Assembly: GCA_944470555.2 (NCBI GenBank)
Contig: OX104127.1
Coordinates: forward strand, 128,961,113-129,025,112
Direction: 5' to 3'
Length of the DNA stretch: 64,000 nt
DNA from: Heterobilharzia americana
Taxonomy: Eukaryota > Platyhelminthes > Trematoda > Strigeidida > Schistosomatidae
In this document: positions 32,961 to 46,640 of the stretch, one piece after another
Numbering within the stretch: the stretch's first letter is position 1
Layout of the letters: each line of letters opens with the position of its first letter
The notes under the pieces: generated by a model
Told to the model about the DNA's origin: nothing
Seen by the model: the letters and a program-made list of their open reading frames with translations, nothing else
The model's database searches: none
Position numbers and translations under genes: made by a program

Positions 32961-34840
32961 TCAGTATGCATTTAAATACTATAAATCAACTGTTCCTGAT
33001 AGTTATAATCTGTATCTTACACAAGATCAAAGCGACACTGTCTCTTAACAAAAAAGAAAAGGGGAAAACTCAAGCAGTTGAAGTGCAACAAACACCTATT
33101 TGTAGCATATCCTCACAAGAGTCCAGACACAGTGATTACCAAAAACTTCACTTCTACTCAAAAAAAACTTTTTTTCAGTCTACCTACAAGAAAAGTTAGA
33201 CTGATTTAACTGAATGATAACTTGATAAAAGTTTTAAAAAGACTGAAAACTGATCAGCTAATCAGTGATGGTCTTTATGAACCCATAGGTTCAAAGGATC
33301 CAGAATAACCGGAAACACATGCATTACTCTAAAAACATAAAGCCTGCCTAAATCATAGCTCGATTCAGGAGGTTATTGAAACAACTTATCACAGAAATCG
33401 CAAGACGGCCAACAAAACGCCTATGATCTATAATAAAATGCCCTTAAAAACTATCTTAGATACTATACTTGAGTTCTGTGACTGTATAAAAAATATGTTT
33501 TCAAAATGTAGGGTATCACATTGAGTCGCTTTCCTCCCATGTTACGCTTTCGGAAATCCTTCTTTTCCAAATGCAGGTGCGTAGAAGATAATATTTGAAT
33601 TGTTGAAATAACCAATCACCGTTTGGAAGAGTTGCTACTGAGATTTACGTTTACGGGTCAGTTTACACTCAAAGAAAACTGTATCAAACTCTCTTCGGGA
33701 AACATTCTCTCCACTAACGTTAACTTGAGTACTCCTTTGTCACCCACTGTGCCATAGCAATTGGAAAGAAATCCTGTCATTACTGGCCAACTCTGGTTGC
33801 TTACATGAGTTCACTTTCTCTTAAAGAGCAAGGCATATAAGCCTTTCACGTTGAATTTCATCAAAATGGCTGAAGAGCACTATCCTATATGATTACAAGA
33901 AGTTAACAGTCAGAATTGTCACTATCAAACATCGTTGATGACAGTCATCAAATTTCAAAAGTCGTCGCCCTCAAATTGACCTACAAAGCAAGTAAAATCG
34001 CCGTAAGGTCATGGGTCTAAATTTCCTTTACCTAGCTAATGCTTCAGCCATCCACATTGGAAATGCCGACCGAAGTATACGAAGAAAACTTGTTCACGTG
34101 CTTCATCTTTCGTGACTTTAATTCCACATCAGTTTTCTATGATCACTCCGTTATTCCACTTTGTCCACCTTTCACATCATTTCTGTTTCTTATCATCACT
34201 ATACTCTTTTCGATTAAATATTGTCTCGCATCATCAAGCACAATGCGTTATCCAAACCTGACAGTTTTTATTCAAATTCTGTCCTGTTTTGACTGATCTT
34301 CACTATCCGTAACACATCTGATAATATGAAACACATTTTCGGTTAGGATAACTATATACACTTTTGATTGCACAGCTTTGTAATTAAAATTATTCAAAAG
34401 ACATCCTTCACTCGACTTACTGTTTCTTTCTGACATTTTGATGGATGTCTACTTCAAAACGTATTCAGATAATAACTAGATGACTATTCTCTGAAGAGTT
34501 TGAGAACTGAACAAAAATAAGTTATAAATGTACAATAATAATTAAGTAGCAGCACGAAGAGGACTTGTCTCCATTCATTTAAATGGTAAGATGCGGAATT
34601 TTTTTTCCGGCAGCATAGGCAGGATGACAGAGCAGAAAAATCCAAACAATGCATCAAAACTTTGAGCATACCTTAATTCAAGGCACTCACAATAGCACAG
34701 GAAAAGCGACATCAATATTTCAACCAATGCATTGATAAGGTTGAGAATATTAATGACAGCAATTACTATAGTAGGCAATAAACTTGGGCTCTTACATTTT
34801 TTTTGACTACTAGGAATAATTATAAGCTAGTAATATCGTG
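32961..34840. other. No assignable gene
   Basis: The stretch 33500-34300 is somewhat less AT-rich and has several short frames, such as 34039-34296, so a decayed element is possible; no motif could be named. The minus-strand frame 34778-34575 is hydrophobic with a donor-like AAG|GTATGC inside, but lacks an acceptor. Confidence 0.35.
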
Positions 34841-34844
34841 TCCT

Positions 34845-35355
34845 GCACTCAGCACAAAGAACAAGATCCGAATTTTCAACACCAATGTCAAGCCAGTGCT
34901 GCTATATGCTTCAGAAACTTGGTGTGTCACGAAAAGCATTTCCAACAAACTACGCCTACGCTCACTCGATACTGACACTGAAGATCAGATGGCCAGACAG
35001 AATAAGCGACAAGGAACTCTGGCGGGCGACGAACCAACCATGAACCTATCACCCAACAAATATGTAGAAGAAAGTGGAGATCGATTGGATTGGATTGGAC
35101 AAACACTGAGAAGATCAACTGAGGACATCATGCACCAGGTCCTCGAGTGGAATCCAAAGGGGGGACGACGAGTTGGGTGTCCAAGGCGTGGGTGACATGG
35201 AGGAGATCATGTGAGGAAGAAATGAAAGCATCTGGGCAGCCGTGGAGCCAGGTTCAAAAGACTGGATAGGATAGAGTGGAATGGAGGCGTGCTACTGAAG
35301 CCGTATGTTCTACTAGGAACCCAAGGGAAAAATAATATATAATAATAATAACAGT
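34845..35355 (+). mobile_element. RTE-clade (SR2-like) retrotransposon, 3' end, plus strand
   Basis: It begins inside the C-terminal domain (NKIRIFNTNVKPVLLYASET, then WCVTKSISNKL), continues QNKRQGTLAGDEPT, DRLDWIGQTLRRS and [14 protein letters not shown], and closes with the shared 3' tip and a long (TAA)n tail at 35325-35352. This is one of the least mutated tails in the window. It is 5'-truncated. Confidence 0.92.
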
Positions 35356-38300
35356 ATTGTGTCCTAGCAATTTATTTCATTGCTGCTGTGAATACTTTTG
35401 GAGCCCTTAGTCCCGGTGCCTAAACAATACGCTCAGAAATGTGAAGAACTCCTGTGACCATTCTCCTAGTGTGTGTTATAGTATAAAATACAAATTGCAA
35501 TACACAGTTCTCGCCAACATGCGGTGTGACTCTGTTCTATTCTGATTGCAAAACTAAAAAATAGATTAGTTTCGCACCGTAGCATGTTTCAGCATTTTAC
35601 TGTTAAGTTTACAGTGTTTCACGTTTTTCCTTTTTACTTTTGAGAGCTCGTCGTATGATGACATACCATTTTTTATATTCAAACTTTATATTTACTGACA
35701 AACCCCAGAAATTTACAAAAACTACAGCATGTAAAGAGATTGAAAAGTATTTTTTAGGTTGTCTAGAAATAACTATTTCTCAAGCCATTTCCTATTGATT
35801 CGCTGACTGAAGGGATTAATCTGAATGTGGAAGTAATTATGGAAATAATGTGCTCATGAGAACACGAAGTTTGTTTACCTCTGACAACCTATATAGATAG
35901 GATGGTTTATGTCTTGAAAACCTGTTATTCCCAAGTGATACTGTCAAGTGATTACTTCAAGAGTGCTCCTTATTTCTCTTAAACTTTTTTCAACTGATTG
36001 ATTTATATCTTTGTTTGGATGGTCATTCAGATTATCAGTGATCAATCTTAAATCCATCTAACTTTTTATTACATTTGTCCTTTTTAATAATAAATACGTC
36101 AAAAGAATAACCATAGTTTCATCACTGACTAGATTTCTTCGAGCTATATGATTTTCGGATAAAGCTGTTGACCGAGAACTGATGATTGGTTGATTGATTT
36201 ACTAAGAGTACAGCAAACTTCAGAGCTTAAATAACTTCACTTCTCTATATCGGCTCTCTTGCATAAACTTGATTTATTTCCCCTTAAATCAACCTAGAGA
36301 GTTGTATTTCCCAGATTTTGAATTGTTAACTGAAGTGAAACCACTCCAGCTTCAATGCAAAACAACCTACAACATCATCAGTTACGCATATTTCGGGATT
36401 ATATGTAACACAGTTACATAATTATCTTCCTAAATATGTTTAGTTAAGGCTTCCTTAAAATTCTATATTTTAGGTGGAATTGACCCGACATATCTGAAAA
36501 AGTTATGCTCATTTGTGTTCAGATAATTAGAAAAATCTTGTTTTCCCAGTTTAAAAGTGAGATCTTCCGCATACTCTACTTTGGATATCGCAATCTGTCG
36601 AGAGCTCTTTTACGAAGATAAAATTCACAAACACGAAAAATATTTTTGTGATGCATACATTTAAACAGTGTTTTAGTCATAACTATTTGAAGGGGATTTG
36701 AGTAGTCAAGTACTTTTGCACTTCCATTTTCACTTTTTCGAATTTTAAAGAAAAGACTGGGAGATTTACTTGCTTTAATATAGCAAGCAAAAGTGTAACT
36801 TGATACTATCTTCAATACAATTTCGCAAAACATGCTTCCCTCTCAACTCTTACTCGATGCCGTCAGGATGCGATTACAGACTATGTTTTACTTTTAGACA
36901 TTTAAACATCACTTTCATGCTCTCTGCTCTGATGTAGGCAACAGACTGTTTTCCCTATAGTTTTCGAGGCTAAATTGTTATCATCTGAAAGTAACACAGT
37001 TCTCAGGTTTGGACATGGTCAACATTATTGAATATTTGTATATGCATAAATAAATGTGTTCCCGTGCATTCGGTTCCTAGGGATGTGGGAAGAAATCACT
37101 ATTTCAACCAATCTTCTTTACTTATTCCACCATCTTTTGTGATTTTATTTTTTGGTATCTTTGTAGTGAGCTGATACCAAGCACGCTTGACAGATATTTG
37201 ATTACATGGTAGACTGTAATAAATCTAAATATGAATAAAAACTAACACGCTGATGCATAACAACAAAGCTCATTGGCACCGGTCATAAATTATTACTGAC
37301 GGAAATTTTAAATACCAATGACAAACAATATTTCGTCCAGCTAAACATTTACTACTTGTTTGCATTAACGACAACTGGTAGGGACAAATTTCACCTACCT
37401 GGAAGAACTTTTATCTCCTTGTACAGCTGATTCAAAAGTCAGATTCCGATTCACGGTCTTGATGTAATAAGAACTGAGAGATTAGCTAAACAAAGAAGAG
37501 CTTAAAAATTAACTTGTGATAATGCTATCATGTGCTTCACGATAACTGGTTGTAACAAAATCATTTATATCACACATTTTAGGTCGACTTCAGATATTTT
37601 TCACTAGCTAACCACAATGCGGTTCTCTATGTGGTGCACCGATTATCAAGGCTGACCGAGACTATTCAAAACCGGAGGGTAAACCAAACCATTCGCCGTC
37701 ACGTCCAGTGAATCGTAAATGACTATATTCTCTGAACATCTTTTATGCAGTTACCCATGCTAATTCCAAGCCATTTTCTTCATTATTAGAAACAACAATT
37801 GACTTGCCTAGCCGCTGAGTTTCTTTACTTGAGAAATGAAGGTCAAAACAAATTGATTTCTATTTCCTCATAGTGACTTAATAAAACAATAAATATGGTT
37901 TAAGAAATCTTGAACTAACAGGTCACCAGAAGGTTTAATATACCTGAAGCTCAACCTTTTCCTTTCAAACTTATTTATAAGAATAAATAAATTATCTTCA
38001 GTGGTTATTATTCCTTTGGCTGCCTGATTAGCCATGTATATCTAGTCAAGTGCTCAACAGAAAACAGAAATCACTAGTTATTACATTTGTTTACCGGTTT
38101 TCAGAGGATATAATCAACTATCAGATGCTAAAGTTCAGTCAAACAAATAGTTTTCTTCATTATGATTAAAAGTGCCAAAATTTAGTCTTCAAAATGTTGT
38201 GTTACGACTAGATGGTTTATGAATGATTTAAGTGTTCTTCATATTTCATGTCACCGACTACATTATATGGAAAACACTGCCAAAATAATAGCAAAAGCTT

Positions 38301-38380
38301 ACAATAATATTATTGCAATAATAATGATATTCATTTTTCATTCTGAGCAACAATCGGGAAAATAGTTAATTAATAATCGG
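35356..38380. other. No gene seen
   Basis: AT-rich. The minus-strand frame 36833-36576 (85 codons, basic) has no domain and weak splice context. No repeat was recognised in these 3 kb. Confidence 0.4.
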
Positions 38381-38384
38381 CGAG

Positions 38385-39300
38385 CCTCATATTAATAAAA
38401 GAAACATAGACGATACCTTCATTATTTGTGAGGAGAATACGAATCTCGAAAACTTGTTTCAAACTTTAAATAGTACTCATCTTTTTTTAGAATTCACTCC
38501 ACAAGCAAAGGCAAACTCGAAAATTCACCTCCTTGACGTCTAACTTCAAAGAAAAGGTGACAATTTAGTCAAGACATCTATTTACAGAAAACCCACCTGT
38601 AGTGGGTAGTTTATCAATCTCTAAAGCTGTTTCCCCCTTGACAGAAAGAGTAATCTTATCGGTTCAACCTCCTCAAGAATGCAAAGAATATGCCGGGAGG
38701 ATACCATTGAAGGTGAACTAGAAAACTTGAGAAAAATTTCGGTGAAAAATGGAGAGCCACTAAAATTTATAGATAAGAATCTAAAACTAAAAAATACCAC
38801 GGAACGCTTGCAAACTGTTTTAAAAAGGATCTTACAGTTGAACCTTGAATTCAAAGGAGATTATGAAGAAGATATACTTAAAAACAAACCATCAAGATTC
38901 ATAAACAGAACATTCTTAACCACCAATCTTAGAATCAGATCCTTCTGTCACAAAATCATTTGTTAGTACTCAGAGTATTAGCTGGAGCATTGGGTCACAT
39001 TAATGTGTCAGTTTACTTGCTCCTGTCGAGCCCAGTACATTGGCCGTAGTATGAACCAGCTTATCCAACTTCTCCATGGACACTACCCAGCTGGGCGGTC
39101 AAGAGGAGAGTGGAAATGCATCTTCAGCTGTGATACAAAACTTGGTGAACTCTGGACATTTGGCTTTTTTTGATAAGTCCTTCAAAATGTTCTATAAAGT
39201 GAGACCAGACTTCTCGAAAGGAGTAAAGATAAAACATATAGGCACACCTAAAACACTAACAATTCGAAGTTCAAACCACCACTGTGTTTAAAATAATTAT
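38385..39300 (+). mobile_element. Penelope-like element: end of RT plus GIY-YIG endonuclease
   Basis: It opens with NIDDTFIICEENTNLENLF at about 38402 (the YxDD box with the first residue lost), then KIHLLDV and SIYRKPTCSG, a linker coding block (38679-38966), then the endonuclease start CQFTCSCRAQYIGRS near 39007 and the C-terminal HLAFFDKSFKMFYKVRP, ending in TLTIRSSN. The arrangement is that of PLE proteins from the RT thumb onwards. Frames change at least three times. Confidence 0.88.
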
Positions 39301-41159
39301 GGACACTCTTCATTTGTCATGGCCATCGTAGAGAACCAATCGCTCTGGATAATTCCCGCATGACGCAACTGTTCTTTTCGCAATAATTTTCTTTGTTACC
39401 ACATCTTAAATGCTCTTACACAGTATATAACTTCCCCCTGTCGTGCAGTTTACTTTGATCTTTGACCGGGAATTACTGTGGAATGTTCCACCGTCTCTTA
39501 TGTAATCACAAATGTATGGCCGAATCAATGGTTTCGTTGAAAAGGAAATTTTTTCTTCACTGTTATCAAATCACACATTCAATAGAAACTTTTAAGCACC
39601 AGATTATTCTTAGGAAGTGGATTTACAATAGATGCTAAAAGGTGATTGAAATGAAGCTCTAAAAATGTTCTTTATGCTTGTTTACTTTCATCAGTAAAGT
39701 GTATCCAATCATGAAAAAATTGGTATTCATTCAGGGATTCAAACCCAAGTTAGTCAGTGCTAGTGTCAGAGATTTAACTACTAAGTTACTAAGGTTATTG
39801 ATGGCCGTCTTTATGACAGAATTATACACACAAGTCAATTTATCAACCTTGCAGCATGCTAACTAAGCTTAGCAATACTATGCCATGGTACATTGTATTA
39901 CGGTTTCCAAAGTTGGAAAACAGCCACCAGAAATTCACGAACCTAGGTTTTATGCATGTTGGTATTCAACTATAAGTACCAAGGACTAAGTGGTTACATC
40001 AGCTAAATTACTGGTTACCGGGTTACATAAACTGATTTATTTCCAGGTGGACTTTTATGAAACCTAGTGGTCCATAAAACAAACCAACTAATGAATGAGG
40101 AGGAATGCCTACGTTTAATATGGGATGATGATCATCCACCGGTATGTTCCGGATGATGCTGAAAAATGTAGGTGGTCTAATAATAAATAATTAGCTCAAT
40201 GTTGTCGAGCAAATTGCTAAATTTTAAATGAAGTTAAAAGCTCATACTGCTAGATAATATCCAGCTAAAGCATTCTAGCTGTTCAGTCCAATCAATTCCA
40301 CTTTCAGGGGTTTTCTAGCAGATATTAATTTGTGTTTCAAACTTTTTTCAATACACATTCCTAACGATTACGATGCATATTAAGTTCATCGAAACAGTTT
40401 ACACGTGAACATTTAACTGAAAATAAATTCAGTTCAAATTGATCAGGTTGTGATCCGCTTCAATCAATCTTAATCACCATTTCCAGATTATGTCGATATG
40501 AGTAAAAACATTTAATATCTTAGAAACATTTCAAAAAAGCGAAACAAGTAACATCAAAAGCGATTTTACTCACTATTTGTTTATCGAAGAAAAGTTCAAA
40601 ACAGATAGCAGCAAACAGAAGCACTAATTACCGTAACAAGTTCTATAGTTGACAACAGATACTTAAATACTGAGTAACAGTTGTTAATTGCAGGAGAGGA
40701 AGAGTAGCTAGTGCTTTTGATTCTGCCTGTAAACGTTTATTGTACAACTCAGAAACTTTAATTGTCCGAAAGGAGTATTTTAGATGACTTAAATTTTTAG
40801 CAAACTGGAAGTTAGCCTTTCATAATATTACTTTTTATAAAACTATCTATTATTCATGAATGTTTTGTTTTATTTTGTTACTCACACGTAAATATGTCAA
40901 GATTTTCTTTAAAAAATGATTAAAACCTTTACATGCGCTTTCAGTTTTTCGGGTTAAAGTAAACCCATTTTATCAGTGAAAAGCGAAAAGTTACAGCGAA
41001 GACACTTATCTTTCCGTCAGCTGATTTTCATGGCTTCACATTCGTAAATACATAATTAATACTATAGAACATACCAGATAAGCTTCCTGTCAAAGGTCAA
41101 ATCTAATGGATAAACGTATAGAGGGAATGAAACATAATGAAGTAACATTAGAAATTATA
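39301..41159. other. No gene seen; one weak tRNA-like spot
   Basis: At 39733-39800 the minus strand has a B-box-like gggtttgaatccctg preceded by an A-box-like stretch (cttagtagttaaatc), which may be an old tRNA-like SINE head. The rest is AT-rich and unassigned. Confidence 0.35.
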
Positions 41160-41510
41160 TCAACTGCCTTGAAAAAATGCATTGACCAGTAAGATTAATC
41201 ATCTGGCGAACATGACCCAGCCTTTTGGCTGAGGGGTGAGGGCAGAAACATCTCCAAATCCATCGCTGAATCCCTCTTGGACTCCTGAGGGCGTCTGACC
41301 GCTCAGAAAATCCCGTTCAAAGTTCTCTATAAAGTCCGACCCAAACCTTCAAAACGGATGAGGGTAGAGCATTTGTGTACAGCCGAAGCTTTGTCGATTC
41401 ACAGCTCCAAATATGAATTGTATATTCAAAAGACAAATTGTATTCTGAAAGGGATCCTTTTGCTGAACCAAATGAATTCACTACATCACTATGAATTGTA
41501 TACAATTGTG
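41160..41510 (+). mobile_element. Penelope-like element, C-terminal fragment
   Basis: It encodes EHDPAFWLRGEGRNISKSIA, then PFKVLYKVRPKPSKRMRVEH and CTAEALSIHSSKYEL, the conserved region downstream of the GIY-YIG motif. The same order is seen at 39085-39285 (GNASSAVIQ...FKMFYKVRP...TLTIRSS). The GIY-YIG motif itself is decayed to an ALKKCID-like trace. One stop interrupts the frame. Confidence 0.82.
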
Positions 41511-43960
41511 AGTACGTTCAGTCTGTAATGAGTCTCTGAAGCAGTTCAAATAAAGTAAAAGTGAAAAGACAGTGATCACAATAACTTGAGAAACTATATG
41601 TTTTCTAACCAATGACTATACAGATGCTATATCACAGGATTCAGTTTGAATACATTTTGTCCACACACTTTGCTACAACATAAAAGCTTTTTTAAAACTA
41701 TATATAGTGCCTAAAAATGTTTTCTTTACTTGTACATTGTCTGATGTACCATGTACTTATTTCTGCTTAGCACGTAAATCTCACATTATACTCACTAACA
41801 TGCATTGTGAATTCGCGTAACTCTTATGCAATCAATGACAAGAGATGATGTCGACCTGCAAAATGCATTCAGAAACGCTAGTTGAAGCACGGTCTACAAG
41901 CTTTAATTCTTATATGTCAGCAGGGCTTTCGTGATAAAAATTAATATAATTATATGTACTGAATATTAAAACATTTGGAAGAGAATCTTACTGATGAAAA
42001 AACTCACTTAGCTGCCTGAATTAAGAGAAAACTTAATTCATTGTCCTGGCATTATGCGCCACAAACATGTATCATGTAAGTAATAGGCAAATATCAAAAA
42101 ATCTTTCGAGCGATTTTACCTGCTTCTTTTTTAATCATGAATGAGGAGTGCATTAATTTTCTTCCCAGGTCTATTTAACAAATATTTGTTTTCAGAATGG
42201 AAAATATTTTGTCAGATATAATTAACAAAGTAATAAGCATGGTTAGTGCTGAGGTTTTCGTTTGAACTTTTTGTCCCACTCTAATTCAGAGTTCATGTAT
42301 TAAACAAGGTCTCACAGAATTTTTGGATGCGCATATATAATGCACTTCCACGTTTTGTTTTGCATACTTATGTATACATTAATTATGAATATGAACAAGA
42401 TAAGAAACTCAACCAAACAGTAGCCTCTTTTCTGATCAGGTAATGGACAGAAATTACTAAATAAAAATAATCCTAGTTGTTTGATATCTTATAACTTACT
42501 CTATATAATAACCACATAAAATTATTACATATTTTCATATTCTAGGTAAAAGATACATAAATTATTACCGGTTTTCTTCGCCAAGTCTGTAAGTAGTCTT
42601 CTATATATATCCTACGTATAAGTGAACTGTTAAATAATGAGAAATATGTATCCTTCGTCAGTACAAAGACAGTTTTCAGTTTTGTTACTTGAAATGAAAC
42701 CGCCACATTTCGCAGTTAATATGGAAACATCAGAAGTACATCATGGTTACATCAGAATACTAATATAGTAGACTTTTATCCAAAGCGAATTCTATAAATT
42801 CTTTTCGATAATTAAAGACTTTTGAAACTATATTTGGTCTCTAATTAAAATATAAATATACGTTGATTGATCATGAGAGAGCAACCAGTTTCACGTTGTC
42901 TAGTCTTGATTGCAAACCAAATTCTGTAGATAATGTTTGCAATGTAGCCACCAAACTAGGAGGTTCAGCATCTCAGTGCACACTGGTAGATGCTAGTTGG
43001 TTGAAAGCAATCGGAGGCAATCAAAAATTCTTAAACCATGTTAATTTTATAAATTTTAAGCAAAAGACCAAAGACTGGGGTTGTGAAGTGAAATGATGTC
43101 ACTTAATTTCGTAATTTCCCTTCAGCTGCAAACTAACTGCGTTCGTGATTCAAAACTATTAGTAATTTATATGTTGCTTTATACTTATTTCAGTAATTAT
43201 ACCGAAAAGTCAAGAATGAGGAAATGAACAGCCAGTACTAGACATTGAATTATGTGACATGTAAAAGAACTGCACTCAAAAAGATTGCTTTCAAGTTAGA
43301 GAGTTGCAACAAGTAGAAGAATAATTCATGCAATTTACGATATTTACATTTCTGATTTCCCGATTCAGAAAAATTTGTATGATCACTTGGCCTACAATGT
43401 TTAAAGTATACTATTTTCACTTGAGATTCAGTATTTAAATGATAAGAACTCATGAAACAAAATTGTGATTACGCAAAACTATTTCCCACTTTTAGTTAAT
43501 TATACTGTAACTATTTCAGGGATACTCTAAATTAGCCTATAATCAGGAGTATGCCAGCATTGATTGCAAAAAGTAATGTAGATGTACACTAAAAATCAAC
43601 ATCAATTTGAAGTTAAACCTAAGAACAATGATCATAACCGCTTATGGTGAGATGTGTTTCTTGCAGTATATACAGCTTTTATAAGGACTAAGAATATCAG
43701 TCAACTGACGTTTTTAATTACGCTATTCACTACTTTTTATAAGCTTTTAGTGACTGCCTAATATAACCTCAATTATTAAACAACGGGTGTCCAAAAAGAT
43801 TCAGATTCCACCCCTTTTAAGTCGCTCAGTTTCTTGATAAGTGGAAAAAGTGGTAGGATAGCAAATGGTCCATTCCAGTATCAAAAATAAATGCAAAATG
43901 CAAGCAATTATATACATTTACAATGATCTTCGCTAGTTTCAGGCCTTTCAAGACTTAAAC
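41511..43960. other. No gene seen
   Basis: AT-rich. The plus frame ending at 43096 reads SLDCKPNSVDNVCNVATKLG and looks moderately coding, but lacks a good acceptor, a start or a homologue. The minus frame at 43250-43453 is unsupported. Confidence 0.35.
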
Positions 43961-44245
43961 ACCCGATCGATTTTGATCAACCCACCTAGTTTATTAGTTC
44001 ACTAGTTATGAGCCGGTCCAAAGCCCAGATAAAGAGAAAAGGTTGGGCAGAGGGCTAGAAACCCCATCCCAGCAAACTAATCCAATCCCTAAAGAAAGTT
44101 CAAAGCACAAAGAAAATATTGGCAATAAAAGTAAACTTATTCCTCACCGGAATCTGGAAGACGAAATGACGCCAGTTGGTGAAAGCCTTTGGGAAGCTAA
44201 CTAGCCGATGTGTCTTCTCTCTCTGCACGAAAGCGAAGGTAAACA

Positions 44246-44900
44246 TGGGGACATGGAATGTCCACACAATGTCTGAAGCTGGCCGGTGGGCTGACAATGA
44301 TGTTCAGATTGCAAAAGAGATGAGAAGGTATAGCACTGAAGTGCTAGGAATCTGCGGGAGCAGATGCAATGGAAGTGGACTCTCCAAACTGTCAACTGGA
44401 GAGTCGGTAATCTACTCCGATATTGTGACCCAGACGACAACCAAGGGCACATTGAGTTTTCGAGTGTCTATTATGAAGTCACCAAGAGCACCAAAGGCTC
44501 TCATGCAGGAGGAGCCGATCTCCCCCTGCAGGATCAGGATCATGATAGCATGATTCAGCTCAAAAGGAAGGAAAGTCATAGTCATTCAATGCTACACACC
44601 AACAAATAATGCAGATGAAGAGAAAAAAGAGGAATTCTATAGACAACTGCAATCAACACTGGACAAGACCCCACACCAGTTGGCAATATCCAAATTCTAA
44701 TGAGTGGGTGACATGAATGCCAAAATGGAAGCAGACAACACAGGAAGAGAACTCATCATGGGTCGAGAAACACTCAGTGAAATGAATGAGAAAGGAGAAC
44801 TGTTTGCAGAATTATGCGCATTTAATGATTTGGTGATTGAAGGCAGTGTGTAAAAACACAGGGACACTCACAAAGCCATATGGATTCGATTTCACCAGAT
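44246..44900 (+). pseudogene. RTE endonuclease domain, broken
   Basis: The conserved start MGTWNVHTMSEAGRWADNDV is followed by EMRRYSTEVLGICG, matching the RTE family pattern (NVRTM...EMRRYxLxVLGIxE). After a frameshift, QCYTPTNNADEEKKEEFYRQ and VGDMNAKMEADNTGRE carry the GDxNAK catalytic-loop motif. A nearby DFTRW-like segment also belongs here. At least two frameshifts and several stops separate these parts, so no functional enzyme is possible. Confidence 0.9.
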
Positions 44901-45749
44901 GGATACACTAGAAATCAGATCGACTTCATCTCAATCTGGAGAAAGTGGAGACGCAACCAGCCTACTGGACACAAGATCATAAAGAGGAGCAGATATAGGT
45001 CCAGACCACTCACCATCTAGTGTAAGGAACCCTCCAAATCAAGTTAAAAGCCTTCAAAGAAGCTGGTGATAGATGACCACAGTTCAAGTTCGAGTTCAAC
45101 ACCCAGAACAGAAACTGCACCGAAGGACGAAACTACAAAGGACATCTTCACGTTGTCAGTCATCAAGAAAAAAAATGGGTGACATTAAGCAACATCCCTG
45201 AAGGAACCTCCGTAGAAGAACACTGGAACTCTTTGAAAGAGATATGGAAAGAAACCTGCACAACTGTGTTAGGGAGGAAGTATGAGCAAGACAAGGAATG
45301 GAATAGATCTCGACGGACAGATGGAAGCTGATAGAGGAGAAGAGGATGGCGAAGCAGAAGATGAACCAGTGCAATGCAGTGCAGGGATGAACAACGAAGA
45401 GAGGAACTGAACACAACCTATAAAACACTACACTGGACAAAGAAGCAAAGAGGAGTGCGCGCAAAGACAAAAGAAACTTCTACGACACATTGGCAACTGA
45501 AGCAGAACAGGCTGCAGGTAGGAGAGACCTGACAACATTACATCAAATAACCAGGTTGCTATCTGGCAAGAGACCAACTCATCTGAAACCAATGAAAGAT
45601 AGTGAAGGAAAGCTAGTTAGCAAAGAGGAGAAACAAAGGAAACAATGGGCTGACCACCTCAAAAAACTCTTCAATCGACCACCAACACCACCTGCAACTC
45701 GTCCAGAAATACCACCAGCAGTTCAGCCACAGAATTACCAGTGAACACA

Positions 45750-46640
45750 AGCCCCCCGGCAACAGCAGAAGTCCTGAAAGCCATAAAACAGCTGAAATCC
45801 GAGAAGGCAGCAGTACCAGATAAAATTCCGCCAGAAGCACTGAAAACAGTCACAAGGACATTAGCGGACATGTTCACACCACACCACTACTGCAGAAGGT
45901 TTGGAAGGAAGAAAGGAAAGGTACCTGCATATTGGAAGAATGGCTACCTTGTCAAACTTCCAAGAAGAGAGAGGAATCATGCCGCTGTGCCTGTTCACCC
46001 CAACCAAAATATTATGCCACGTCATTCCGGAAAACTAATCAATGCGCTGAATTCAAAACTACGAGCCGAACAGATGGGCTTCAGGAAAAACAAATCATGT
46101 GCAGATCAAATCGCAACTCTACGCTAAGAATCATCATAGAACAGAGTATAGAATGGTAAGAAAATCTCTTCATCAACTTCATCGGTGTTGAAAAGGACTT
46201 CGATATCCTCGACTGAGAAGTAATTTGGCGGGCAGCTGCCTCGACACTTCGGTTTCAGTGCCACAAACCTTCATCAACATCATTCAACAGCTATTTGATG
46301 ATGCTACATGCCAATGGAAAGCTCAGTGATGCCTTTGAAGTGAAGACAGGAGTAAGACAAGGTTGCCGTCTACTATCACCGATCATCTTCCAAATTGTGG
46401 TCGACTGGACTGGACTGGATCATGCAACAAACTGAGGAGCGAGATGAGCACACGCTGACTGGACCGATGGAAACAGCCTAGAAGATTTGGATTTCATCAC
46501 CGATGATGATTTATGTCTAGTGTCTTGTCGCACAAACTCGAAGATCTACAGGCGAAAACCAACGAGTTGACAGAAGAGACAGGACAGCGAAAACGGGACT
46601 TCAAGTGAACATAGAGAAGACAGAGGTGATGAAGATATCC
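45750..46640 (+). pseudogene. RTE reverse transcriptase domain, broken
   Basis: Blocks in order: KAIKQLKSEKAAVPDKIPPE (palm entry), AYWKNGYLVKLPRRE, MGFRKNKSCADQIATLR (family form GFRxxRSCxDQI), VEKDFDILD followed by TGA and EVIWRAAA, GKLSDAFEVKTGVRQGC and LLSPIIFQIVVDW, and the catalytic box as FITDDDLCLVS, where the family has FADDLCLVS. The change in the FADD box and the TGA both inactivate it. Confidence 0.92.

Noticed and set aside
33360..34300. Possible LTR-retrotransposon debris
   Set aside because: No protease, RT or integrase motif and no terminal repeats could be found.
34575..34778. Hydrophobic minus-strand frame with an internal AAG|GTATGC donor
   Set aside because: No acceptor or plausible start on the upstream side, and it abuts an RTE insertion.
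42863..43096. 78-codon plus-strand frame with coding-like residues
   Set aside because: No ATG near the start, a poor acceptor context and no homologue recognised.
45156..45877. Long minus-strand frames (up to 104 codons)
   Set aside because: They are antisense shadows of the RTE protein-coding region.
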